From positions 3,895,001-3,959,000 of the forward strand of contig OY482861.1 of the NCBI GenBank assembly GCA_960531495.1: a DNA stretch of 64,000 nt, read 5' to 3'. The translations under genes and the position numbers were made by a program. This DNA comes from Zeus faber. Its lineage: Eukaryota > Chordata > Actinopteri > Zeiformes > Zeidae. This document shows positions 28,076-38,375 of the stretch, one piece after another. A model generated the notes under the pieces. The model was not told the DNA's origin. It made no database searches and worked only from the letters and a program-made list of their open reading frames with translations. Position 1 is the stretch's first letter. Every line of letters starts with the position of its first letter.

Positions 28076-28460
28076 TAATAAAACAGGCAGGCACCAAGGA
28101 TACTGTTATACTGTTAAAATTTGTTAAAATTTAGATTAGATAAAACAGGTGGACAACAAGGACACCATTATACTGTTAAAACTTGATAAAACAGGCGGAC
28201 AACAAGGACACGTTATACTGTTAAAATTTAATAAAACAGGCGGACAACGAGGACACTGTTATACTGTTAAAATTTGATAAAAACAGGCTGACAAGGACAC
28301 CGTTATACTGTTAAAATGTAATATAACAGGCGGACAACAAGGACACTGTTATACTGTTAAAATTTAATAAAACAGGTAGACAACAAGGATACTGTTATAC
28401 TGTTAAAATTTGATAAAACAGGCAGACATCAAGGATACTGTTATACTGTTAAATTTTCAG
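28076..28460 (+). repeat. Tandem repeat of about 46 bp in ERV1 leader
   Basis: About eight copies of a unit that begins TAAAACAGGCGGACAACAAG and ends with GTTATACTGTTAAAATTT. Shorter, diverged versions continue to about 28600. It lies in the untranslated leader between the primer site and gag, where packaging and translation signals normally sit. Confidence 0.9.
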
Positions 28461-29460
28461 TTAAAAGACAGGCGGCGCATCGTCACAATTTGGATTAAAT
28501 AAAACAGGCGGCGGACTGTTAAATAAGACGGGCGGTGGATCGTTACAATTTGGATTAAAATAAAACGGGCAGCTTACTGTTAAATTTTCAGTTAAAGGAG
28601 ACTGGTTTTCTGTGGCGTGGATTAGGAGGTTGGGTTTTGGCCAGGCGCCAGGTGAGCCTGTGTGCCTGCGGGTGGAGGATCCCTGGTTTTCGGTGATGTG
28701 GATAAGGGAGGTTAAGTTTAACAATATCAATTGGCGGTTCTGACGTGATCAGAACAAACAGGAGGTTTCAACAACTAAAATTAATCATATTGGCAGATTA
28801 GTGAGGCTTGGGAAGGCCAACCAGGCCTCGGAGAACCTGGAAGGTAATTGTTATACTTGGATTGATCAAAGGAATAAAGTAATTGATTGAAAAAGGTTGT
28901 AATGGTTATCATACTTGAATTGATCAAAGGAATAAAGTAATTGATTGAGACAGGGATAAGAAAGGTTTTCTCTGGCTTGGTGATCCTTCGAGGAGAACAT
29001 TTTTCTCCAACAAATTCAACAAATTGGTGATTCTGACGTGAGTTTAGATCAGTGATCGTAACTAAATTAATAATATTGTCAAAACAACGACAATAACATA
29101 ATTACAATTTGTTATTAAACAAAAGAAACCCCTGGACAACATCCAGACCTGTCCAGACACCGAGAGCGCGCTCATGAAAACAAGGTGGGCACAAATCTTT
29201 TTAACAAAACCTGTGCATATTGACTATATCAAATTATCGATGTCTGGATAAGGAACATATGTTTTAAATAAAATAAGTCCAAATTTTAGTTATTCACGAG
29301 AATTAGGTTGCCGGCGTGTGTTGGTGTTTAAGATTTTGTGTTTAAGTCCGTAAGTTCGAAAAATATGACCATGGAAACATTCGAAGAAAAATGTGAAGTA
29401 ATAAGAGGACTTTATTTGGGAGGACTCAGTCCGAAAGTAAGACCTTAAAGAGAATTCCCA

Positions 29461-30189
29461 TTGACATCATTAAAAAAGGAGTTGCGGGACAAAAATATAT
29501 TACCCCAGGACGTCAATAAACTGACCGAAATGAAGGCATTGCGCGAGGCATTTTACATTGTATATAAGCAAGCAATTGATGATTTGGCCCGAGCGGAAAA
29601 AGACCGCAAAGGAATAGGAAGAAGGGCTGTGGAAAAGAGAATGGGAAGCTGTCACGGTTTACAACTCGCATGTAACGATGCCCATAAACGACACAAACAC
29701 CGTAAGGCCACATCGTCATATGCGGAAGCATCCGACAACTTGCGCCCCCCACCAAATGCCCCACCTGCCCCTGCGGTCCAAGCACCTTTATTTGAAATAG
29801 ACGGAGGAGTACAGATGTACCAAGGCCCATACGGTCCTCCACCACAGCAGCCAACCTACTATGGAAGGGGGCAGGGATTTAATTTTAATCCGAACAGACG
29901 TGGGGGATACAGTGGACGAGGGAGAGGGGGATTTGCTTCCAGTCCTCAGCCACAGGGATGTTACAACTGTGGGGAAAAGGGACATTGGGCTCGCAAATGC
30001 CCGGTACGAGGGCAGTCCCAAGCCCCCGACTCCCGAGAGTCCTGGTTCAGCCAGGGGGCCAGGAGAGAGCACGGACAGTTGCACTGGGACACTCGGACCA
30101 ACAGAGGACCACCCCTTGCAGCGCAGCAGGGACCACCGCCACACCAAGCCCCGCGGAGAAAGGACAGGCAGAGCTCCTACTCCCAATAA
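29461..30189 (+). pseudogene. ERV1 gag, C-terminal part with zinc knuckle
   Basis: 242 codons remain open. The N-terminal third is charged and helical-looking. A Pro-rich middle follows (PPPNAPPAPAVQAP), then an Arg/Gly-rich tract (GYSGRGRGGF) and one CCHC knuckle CYNCGEKGHWARKC (29959-30000), the nucleocapsid RNA-binding motif. An upstream in-frame ATG at 29365 is cut by a TAA at 29446-29448. Matrix and most of capsid are not recognisable. Gag would build the particle core, but here it is broken. Confidence 0.8.
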
Positions 30190-30479
30190 CTGTTGAACCC
30201 ACGGAGCCACCATTCTTAGCGACGGGATCCAGTGATGGGGTTCTCGGATACACCAGCTGGTATGCCACTCACTCAACCACTACAGCCGTCGCCAGACACG
30301 CAACCCGAACCCCCAAAAGCCAAGTATGCCCAGAGACACATGAAAAAATACCTTCCATGTACACCAAATGGAAACCCTGGTCTCAGTCCTTTCAACCCTT
30401 CGTCCCACCAAAAGACCCACACCACGTCACCCAAAACGACCCCAGATCTTGTTTACCGTGACACTTTCGTTGCAAACCA

Positions 30480-30680
30480 GGGATGGTAGCTCAGGAGGTA
30501 GAGCTGCTAGTCTAGTAATCTAAAGGTTGCTGGTTCAATCCCAGGCTGCTCCTGCTAGCATGCTGTAGTGTCCTTGAGCAAGACACTTAACCCCTAATTG
30601 CGCCTGATGGCTGTGTCTGTCAGTGTTTGAATAATTGTAAGTTTCTTTGGATAAAAGCGTCTGCTAAATGAAATGTAAAA
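30480..30680 (+). repeat. tRNA-derived SINE, second family
   Basis: The tRNA-like head GGATGGTAGCTCAGGAGGTA has an A box, and GGTTGCTGGTTCAATCCCAG a B box. The body carries TGTCCTTGAGCAAGACACTT and the tail GGATAAAAGCGTCTGCTAAA, both common in fish SINEs. It lies inside ERV1 just after gag and is unrelated to the SINE at 15644. Confidence 0.88.
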
Positions 30681-31079
30681 AATTTAGAACCAACTGCCGT
30701 GGTACACCCTATTTGATTACTCGCGACCACATTTAATAGCAAGTTATTCCTAACATTCAAATTCAATGCGTCTCCTCGCCGTCTATTGATATATTTGATA
30801 TTTAGAATTTGATTGATACAACTACACACTCCCGTTTTATTTATTTTTATCTGAAAAAGGGGGAGTGGCAAATGCTGCCCTTTTTTCAGAAACAAAGGGG
30901 GAGATAGACTAGTCCTGATGTGTCACAGCTCCAACCTGGACTCAGTAGAAAAAGGCCAACCACCATGCATTGGATGTTTCTGAAAAAATAACTGGAATTG
31001 GTATGACAATAATCTGAACCTTCATTCATTCATAGTCTCCTACCTCCTATATAGTTTTCTTATTCCTAAACCAAACCCT

Positions 31080-31670
31080 AGATGCAAATAGTACAATTAC
31101 GGCCAAATTGGCTAAAGATTTGCGCTGACTCAAAGCTAATTTGGGTAGAAGCCCTTCCGATAGCTCTCATGTCAATTATGGCATCCACTAACAGCGACAC
31201 AGGTTTCTTATGCACAGGGAGGAGGTTTCGAGAGTCTGGCCACGGTGGGTCTAAGGGGGACGCCCCTGGACCTCTCCCTTTCCTAACTGTTCTGGAAGTC
31301 TCTACCACGTTGGAGAAGCGAATCAACCCATCGTCGGGTAAGGCTGTAAGAGTCTCCGACTGGGTCTGGTTAAGAGTGGTTAAAAAAAAGTGGCTGAAGG
31401 TCAGGTGGACCGGACAGTTATGATTAACCAATGTGTTGCTGCAAGCTCTTGTTTCCAGTTTTGTCTCACAGGTAGAGGAGACGAGGGGAGGCCCGGGTAA
31501 CTCCGAACTACCCACGGCCGAGTGGGTCCTGCTGAGGGTCATCAAGCGAAAGTGGGCGGACCCCCCGTGGACGGGACCACATCAGGTCACCGAGCGCACC
31601 TCACGTGCCGTCCGGCTCGAGGGAAAAGGGGACATGTGGTATCACTGGAGTCAGTGCGCCGGAGCATCTA
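31080..31670 (+). pseudogene. ERV1 integrase, C-terminal half
   Basis: WVEALPIALMSIMASTNSDT near 31140-31200 matches the region after the catalytic core of gamma-type integrases. It is followed by two copies of the C-terminal DNA-binding module: DWVWLRVVKKKWLKVRWTG (about 31355-31415) and EWVLLRVIKRKWADPPWTG (about 31519-31576). The second continues to GKGDMWYHWSQC. No catalytic D,D-35-E residues are seen. The duplication and several frame changes show rearrangement. Confidence 0.75.
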
Positions 31671-32100
31671 ACCCAACTGCCAATGACCAGATCCTCACAG
31701 CACCACGACACCGCCCGAGCCCTGAGGAACGGGTGGCAGCCACCGATTCGGGGGCACTCACTGTTAGCTGTGAGGGTGAATGTGCTAGTAACCTCTCCCC
31801 TCTAGGTCATAGAGGAGCGAGGCGGGACGATCACCATTCCCTGCCAAGAAGCAGACTGTCCCCCTGGATGGGACCCCAGGCGCTTCCCCTCCTGATTTGT
31901 TTATGGTTTATTGTGTGTTTGAGATTTTGTGTGTGGATGTTTATAATTTTTAGTAAGGAAGCCAAGCATTTAGGGGCTAAAGGCCCAATTCACGTGGTTT
32001 AGGTTGCCGACGGGTGTGGGTGTGTATAATTTTTGCGCTGGCTTTGTTGAAATTGGGACTGAACGGCAATACCCAGCTGCACTAGACGCTACTCACAAGA

Positions 32101-33970
32101 ATGAAGGTTGGGGGACTAGCCCTGTGTGTGGCCCCCCTCTTGTTCGGGGAACAGATCAAAACCACGGCGGGCCCCGGAAAGGACGCGTGTTTGAATAAAT
32201 GTGGGGGCTAGAGTTGAACTACACTCAGGGGCACAAAACCACCTTTGTGTTCGATTTATGCTCCGTTATTAATTGTGGGCCCCAATCATGGACCCAGGCA
32301 AAGAAGTGGCGGGGCTTTAACCTGTATGCCTGTTTTGACTACAACGTACATCGCCAATGCGCGGCAAGGGGTTATACGAGCGGGGCTTGGTGTAAAACCT
32401 GGAGCTCGTGGTAGCGTATACCGGTGGTTCCTGGACCCCAACTAAAACAGCCACGAACCTGCAAGGTGACCTGGACAAATGGTACAAATTAGAGCTACAA
32501 CGAAATTTCGACTGGATTTCGAATTCCGTTGCCCTGTCATTGGAGTGGGATGTTTCCCCCGCTCAGACCCCGTCCAATAGTTTGTACCTGGTCTTAGGGG
32601 TAGAATTAACCGGGAAGGACACCATGGGGCTGATCAAAATTAATTTCTTGCCCCCTCAGCGCACCCCCAACGCCTCTGAGGGTACCGGGGGGGATCCTGC
32701 GCCTCCGCCTGACCGGGCTCCGGATCGAGCCGTGGCCATAATCGATGGTACTTTAAAACCCCTAGACGTGATTCAGATGGCCACCGGACACCGAGAGAGT
32801 AATCTCTGGTTGAGTTGGTTGGCCCAGACGGCCAGGGAGCGGGAGCTGGGGAACTGCATAGCGTGTGCAGCGGCTCGTCCCCACCTGATCACCGATCCCG
32901 CGCCACTATCCCCCAGGACGCATGGGGGTACGGTTGTATGCTAGGATTGACCCGCGAGGCGACTCCACCAAATTGCACCACCTTAGCTAGTTTGTTCCCG
33001 CCCATTGACAACGAAACATGTACGGGACCGTTTACGCCCCATAAAGGCGCCGGTAATTACACCTGTTTCAATTTGACACACAATAGACCCCAGTTTCAAC
33101 TAGGACAGATCCCGGAGGACTGGTGTAACACCACCCGAACGGGAAATGGTGCTATCGGCTGTTGGGCTCGGGGCGGCCTCTACTATTACTGCGGGGGTCA
33201 ACGGCTGTTGACTCGTATTCCTTGTAAATCAGTAGGGACCTGTGCCATGGTTAGACTCGTGGCTCCTCTAGTGTTGATAGGGGAAAGGACACGGCCCACA
33301 GGGCCCTCTAACGGGAACGGGGCCTTGATTGCCCAATAAGAATGTTGACCGCATTAATTACGTCCATTATAATGTCCAACGGCTGGCCAACTTCACCCGA
33401 GATGCCGTGGTAGGACTGGCCTCCCAATTGGACGCCACCTCCTTGATGGCCGTACAGAACCGCATGGCCCTTGACATGTTGTTGGCGGAGAAGGGCAGAG
33501 TGTGTCACATGTTTGGGGAAGTCTGTTGTACGTTCATCCCCAACAATACGGCACCGGACGGGTAGGTGACCCGGGCGTTGGAGGGTCTGCAAACCCTGGC
33601 AGATACCATGAAAGAACTATCAGGGGTGGACAACCCCGTTAGCCGCTGGTTGGAAGGGTTGTTTGGCAAGTGGAAAAGGATAATTATCCCCATCTTAATG
33701 TCCGTGGCCACCTTCTTAGCCCTGTTAATCACCTGCGGTTGTTGTTGCATCCCGTGCTGTCGTGCTCTCTGCATCCGCCCGATAACCGCGGCGGTGGAAA
33801 AGAGGGACAGCTCGGTCCCCGCACAGATAATGCCGTTGTTAGCCGAGAACCAGGTGGATGACTCCGAGCAAGAGGAGAACCCCCGTGTGTACGAGCAGAT
33901 AATGTCGTTCTTGAACGAGACCCGGGCAGATGACTCCCATGTGTATGAGTGTGTAAGGACCCCACTTTAG
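32101..33970 (+). pseudogene. ERV1 envelope glycoprotein gene, broken
   Basis: An ATG at 32101 opens a signal-peptide-like start. Surface-subunit-like sequence with many Cys and N-x-S/T sites follows in several frames to about 33340. The transmembrane subunit (33329-33970) has the heptad/immunosuppressive-like region with a C-x6-CC motif (CHMFGEVCC), a TAG at 33563-33565, a membrane span (IIIPILMSVATFLALLITC) with palmitoylation-type cysteines, and a cytoplasmic tail with two YExx motifs. Gamma-type env; at least three frame breaks. Confidence 0.85.
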
Positions 33971-34580
33971 TTGTGACCCTTAGGAGGAAAAGGAAATGTG
34001 AGTCAGTGCGTGTGTATGTTTCTATCGCAAAATAGTCGGGTAAGGCTGTAAGAGTCTCCGACTTGGTCTGGATGAAAGCGATGAAACCGATGACTGCACC
34101 TAGTTGACCAGGGTTTAAGAGAGAAAGATCAAAACAGTGGAGTAAGCACACCTCGCAGGAGGTTAAGAGCTAAAAAGCTGCGAGATCCAGTATCACACCC
34201 AGGGAGACACTGCTACTTTGTACTTTTTGTTTGTTGAAGTTTAGGTATAAGGTTAGAAATGGTTAAGCTTAGGTATAAGGTTAGAGATAGTTGAGTTAGT
34301 ATAAGGTTAATAATGGTTAAAGTATAATGTTAGAGAGAGTTAGTTCTGTGCTGTATGTTGAAGATTTTTGTTATTATAAATGGTCCAGGTGGTGAGTGAA
34401 TACCATCCGCGTGTTCAATAAGACGGATGTTGGTAGGTTTTCCCGTTAAGACAAATGGGGTTTTACCGACCAATCATTCCTGGTCCAATGAACTGTCATG
34501 AATTGTTTAAATGTCATTACTACCCCTTGATTAATATGTTTTGTTAACTGTCTTAGAGTGACCTAATGTTTGATGAGGTC

Positions 34581-34590
34581 AAAAGGGGGA
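34581..34590 (+). promoter_or_regulatory. ERV1 polypurine tract
   Basis: AAAAGGGGGA, one base before the 3' LTR. In retroviruses this tract primes plus-strand DNA synthesis. Confidence 0.88.
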
Positions 34591-34591
34591 T

Positions 34592-34927
34592 TGTTGGATG
34601 TAGTGTGGCGCTTGGGGTGGCGCCTGGTGGAGGTGGTGGGGCATTTTGCCTGGAATGGTGCCTCTGGTTGGAGGTGTCCCTTTGTGGCCGGTCACTTTGT
34701 GACCCATGTGGCCTTTTGTGACGACTTGCTTGGATTGGACTGTGTGGGGGTTGCGGTCTTTGACATCGGGGTCTTTTGCCTCATCTCTTTGTCTTTGACA
34801 TTGCCAATTGACCCTGCTGCAGTAGCGCCAATAAAGGATCCATTTTGCATCACACGCATCTCCATCTTATTGAGGAAGCTCCACACATCAACCAACCTGG
34901 GAGGGATCCGTTTTCCATATCCCAACA
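34592..34927 (+). repeat. ERV1 3' LTR (336 bp), U3 A-to-G altered
   Basis: Same length and ends as the 5' LTR. In 34592-34771, 27 A residues of the 5' LTR are G here, against two G-to-A and two C-to-T differences. The TATA box reads TGTGTGG at 34741-34747. The remaining 156 bp show ordinary mixed differences. Confidence 0.95.
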
Positions 34928-34930
34928 GTT

Positions 34931-34954
34931 TGTATGTATGTATGTATGTATGTA

Positions 34955-35006
<52 letters not shown>

Positions 35007-35045
35007 TACATTTACACATATATGTGTATATGTATGAGTATATAT
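34931..35045. repeat. TATG/TG/TA/CA compound microsatellite, right of ERV1
   Basis: Continuation of the array on the left side of ERV1. It separates ERV1 from the provirus C leader. Confidence 0.9.
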
Positions 35046-35089
35046 ATATTTATTTTTTTGTGTTATTTTAGTGTCTTTAATCACATGAG

Positions 35090-35274
35090 ACAGAATGTTG
35101 TCTTTATTTCCAAACCCGTGTCCCAATACACCGCATGACTGACGGGAATGGTTGCCTCTACTGGATCTGCTGTCATGTCTAGATGACTCCTTCTCAGATG
35201 TCTTACGGTCGGTCATTGACTGCCGTTGTGCACACAACCTGGACATGAAGAGCTCCAACAGAGCCAAGCAGAGA
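35090..35274 (-). other. Provirus C leader
   Basis: On the minus strand this sequence matches the ERV2 leader (40387-40510) closely: TTCTGCTTG, then CTGTTGGACCTCTACATG-type sequence, ACAACGGCAG, GAGAAGGAGTC and GCAGATCCAG in the same order. It ends at the microsatellite. Confidence 0.85.
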
Positions 35275-35292
35275 ATCCCATCCTCATCGCCA
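35275..35292 (-). promoter_or_regulatory. Provirus C primer binding site, tRNA-Ser type
   Basis: The minus strand reads TGGCGATGAGGATGGGAT, three bases after the LTR end. It fits the complement of the tRNA-Ser(GCT) 3' end with one mismatch (T for C at base 7). The tRNA sequence is recalled, not searched. Confidence 0.75.
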
Positions 35293-35295
35293 AAT

Positions 35296-35826
35296 TGTTG
35301 GAGAACTCTCATTGTGTGGTAGGTGAGGTAACCTCTTCCCCTACAGGAAAACAAACTGAGAGTATTAAAGATATTTATTCTGCAGAATAAAGAGAAAAAT
35401 ACAGTTTCACTTCAAATCATGCATCTATCAAAGAGCGTTTTATAGGGATGAGAGGTTGTCTGCCATTGGTGAGGTGTCATTCACAGGATCATGCCCCCCA
35501 ATCATATCCCCCGGTGTTTCTCTCATACAAAGATTTAACAGTCAAACTCCAGTCACAGATACAATCTTACACTGCTATAAACCAAACCACAATACTATGT
35601 CAAGCCCCCTCTCCATCAAGGTTGAGTGAAGATGGAATGTGGTCTGGTCTTGTGATGATACAGTATTATAGTTAAAGAACAGTCTCTTCAATGTGAGCTC
35701 TAAATGAGTCATTAAAACCCAAGACAATGTATTTTAAAAAGCTGCAGTAAGATACTAAAAAGCTATTGTCTTATAACACACATGAAACATGATTCAAAGC
35801 ATTGATCATCTGCATGTTCTCTCACA
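35296..35826 (-). repeat. Provirus C 5' LTR (531 bp)
   Basis: Runs TGTGAG...CAACA on the minus strand. The R-region block TTTATTCTGCAGAATAAA, with its poly(A) signal, is shared with the ERV2 LTR although U3 is unrelated. It retains the empty Tc1-B target at 35661-35680. Confidence 0.88.
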
Positions 35827-35927
35827 CCTTGTTTTTGTCATTCCTGGGTCTTGGGAAATGAAAACATCCTCTGCTTCATATCTGCATGCCCCTCATTTGT
35901 GGTCAAGCCCATGTTAAAGGCGATAGC

Positions 35928-35983
35928 GGCGCCGCCCCTTGCGGTCGCCTGCGCCGGCGCCGCCCCTTGCGGTCACCTGCGCC
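35928..35983. repeat. 28-bp GC-rich tandem duplication
   Basis: Two adjacent 28-bp units starting GGCGCCGCCCCTTGCGGTC, differing at one base. It sits just ahead of the LINE body in an otherwise AT-rich area. Confidence 0.9.
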
Positions 35984-35989
35984 GGCGCT

Positions 35990-38375
35990 CCGGTCCGCTA
36001 GCTCGCCGGCTAATTGGAGTTACACCGCTGGGGATGAGCGCGCACTCTCAGTGTCTGTGCAGGAGGTCAGGAAGGCTCTGAGGCGGGTGAACACCAGGAA
36101 AGCTGCATGCCCAGACGGCATATCTGGGTGAGTACTGAAGACCTGTGCTAACCAGCTAGCTCCCGTGTGCACTACAATATTCAACATCTCCCTGGCTGAA
36201 TCAGTGGTCCCGTCCTGCTTCAAGAGGTCTACCATCGTTCCTGTCCCGAAGATCGCCTCTCCTGCCTGCCTGAATGACGACTGTCCGGTGGCCCTCACCT
36301 CGGTGGTCATGAAGTGTTTCGAAAGGCTGATATAAAGGATTATATCTGCGCCTCCCTCCCCCGCACCTTGGACCCGTTGCAGTTCGCGTACCGGCAGAAC
36401 AGATCCACGGATGACGCGGTCTCCCAGGTACTGCACACCACGCTCACACACCTGGATGGCTGGAAGGGGGCCTATGTGAGAATGCTGTTCATCGATTATA
36501 GTTCAGCTTTCAACACCATAGTCCCCACCAGACTGGCTGTCAAGCTGAAGGAGCTCGGACGGAATACTCCGCTGTGTGCCTGGATCCTGGACTTCCTCAC
36601 AGCCCAGCCCCAGGTGGTTAGGGTGGGGAAGCACATGTCCAGCTCCCTCACCCTGAATACAGGATGCCCCAGGGTTGCGTCCTCAGCCCCCTACTGTACT
36701 CCCTGTACACACATGACTGTGTGGCCAGGTCCAGCTCCAACACCATCATCAAGTGTGCTGACGACACCGTTGTCGTGGGCCTGACCACCGATGGCGATGA
36801 GAAGGCCTACCGCGAGGAGGTGGCTGACCTGTCACTCTAGTGCCAGGACAACAGCCTTCACCTGAACGTCAGCAAAACTAAGGAGCTGATTGTGGACTTT
36901 AGGCGAGGATTACAATTGAGGACGCACACGCCCTTGGTGATTAATGGGACTTCTGTTGACAGGGAAAGAAAGAAGAAACAGTCTTTATTTGTCAAACAAC
37001 ACACCACACTACAACACATGCTTGCACACACACACACACACACACACACACTTGGATGGTGGCCGGTGAAATGGTTCCTCTGCATTTAACCCATCCTGGC
37101 TTGTCCTTCCTCCGGGAAGGAGCAGTGGGCAGCATACGTGGACGCGCCCGGGGACCAGGTGATAAGTGTCCATCGCTGGTCAGACGATGATGTGTGCATG
37201 TTTTTGAGGGGGGTCCTTACTGATGTGAGGTGGAGGAAACCCCATGTGAGCATGGGGAGAACATGCAAACTTTACACAGAAAGGCTCCTATTTGAGAGAT
37301 AACCTGCCGGAGCACGGTGCCAACAGCACCCCAGGCGTGAATCAAACCCAGGACCTTCTTGCTGTGAGGCAGCAGTGCAATGCACTGCGCCACCGTGTGA
37401 GCAGCACCGGTGAGCAGCTTCAAGTACCTGAGAGTCCACATCACAGAGGATTTAACATGGACTTTACTGACACTCTGGTGAGATAGGCGAGGCAGCGGCT
37501 TTACCACCTCAGGCAGCTGAGGAAATTCCGGGTCTCTGTGACGATCCACAAGTCCTTCTACTGTGGAGCAGTGGAGAGCATCCTGACAGCACTATCACTG
37601 CCTGGTTTGGGAACTGTACTGCTCAGGACAGGCAGGCCCTGCAGAGGGTGGTGCGTTCAGCTGAACGTACCACTGAAACTACCCTCCCTGCAGGACTTAT
37701 ACATCAGGAGGTGTAGTAGCAGAGCACGCAGGATCATGAAGGATCCTCATCACCCCAACAACGAACTATTCCAGCTGCTGCGGTCAGGCAAGCGTCTCCG
37801 CAGTCACACAGCGAGAATAGAGAGACTGAGACTGAATTTTTTCCCGCAAGCCATAAGAACTGTCAATGCTGACCTCACCAGGGGTCCTCACTGAGCTACA
37901 CACATAGGCTCCACTACCTTACTGTACTGTATGTAGCATACTGTACCCCATACTGTGTCACTGTTCTGGGTTGTTCGGTGTTACCGTACTGCTGCGCCGT
38001 ACTGTTGTATACTGTGCTGTATTATCCCACAAACACTACCTCAATTTTATCCACATGCCACTTTAATGCACATATCTGTATATACATAATTGCCTATCTC
38101 ATATACATAAGTCTATCCCATATACATAAGCCTATTCCATTTATCTAGTCCATTTAATTTAATTTTATTTTATTCTATATATTTTTATTTTATTCTATAA
38201 GTATTCGACTTACTGTATTACATTTTAGGAATCAGTTAGTTGATCTAGTCGAAATAAATTTTCCCAGGACATATTGTGTGTAATCACCGGGAGCATTGCA
38301 TTACAATTCACTGCATATATGTATGAAAGTATGTATATCTATGTGACGAATAAACTTCTTGAATCTGAATCTTAA
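35990..38375 (+). mobile_element. CR1/L2-like LINE, RT part, degenerate and split by a SINE
   Basis: RT blocks in order on the plus strand: VQEVRKALRRVNTRKAACPD near 36058, [20 protein letters not shown] near 36355, [20 protein letters not shown] near 36482, then [18 protein letters not shown] frame-broken sequence where the YADD box should be. After the SINE it resumes with LYIRRCSSRARRIMKDPHHP near 37695. The 3' end carries TTGAATCTGAATCT-type sequence at about 38360-38375. Several stops; inactive. Confidence 0.85.
36963..37396 (-). repeat. tRNA-headed SINE inserted in the LINE
   Basis: Reverse copy of the family at 15644-16085, from the reversed tail (AGTCTTTATTTGTCAAACAA) to the reversed head (CAATGCACTGCGCCACCGTG). 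It interrupts the LINE between the NGTSV and SSFKYL-type blocks. GTGAGCAGC occurs on both sides of its head end, so the exact border is uncertain. Confidence 0.88.

Larger units (their letters stand above)
27008..34927 (+). mobile_element. ERV1: gamma-type endogenous retrovirus, pol largely deleted
   Basis: A complete provirus frame: LTR 27008-27343, primer site 27348-27365, tandem-repeat leader, gag zinc-knuckle region, integrase tail, env, polypurine tract AAAAGGGGGA at 34581-34590 and LTR 34592-34927. Protease, RT and RNase H are not found between 30190 and 31080, so the copy cannot be autonomous. The proline-tRNA primer site and CX6CC transmembrane subunit place it with gamma-type retroviruses. 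Confidence 0.92.
18099..35826 (-). mobile_element. Provirus C: minus-strand endogenous retrovirus, heavily nested
   Basis: Two LTRs of one family sit in the same (minus) orientation at 18099-20104 (3') and 35296-35826 (5'). The bases just outside are CCTT at 18095-18098 and CCTT at 35827-35830, a 4-bp target duplication. Inside, on the minus strand, are a primer site and leader (35090-35292), a pol remnant (21880-22400) and an integrase-tail/env-start remnant (20233-20800), in the order expected for one provirus. It is related to ERV2. ERV1, an L1-like LINE, a MITE and a Tc1 lie inside. That all of this is one provirus is an inference, though well supported by the duplication. Confidence 0.8.

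Noticed and set aside
27004..34931. A 4-bp target duplication for ERV1 (GTAT left, GTTT right)
   Set aside because: The flanks differ at one base and lie in a TATG microsatellite, so a duplication cannot be claimed.
34692..35354. 220-codon minus-strand frame crossing the ERV1 LTR and a microsatellite
   Set aside because: It joins LTR, simple repeat and provirus leader by chance, and shows no domain.
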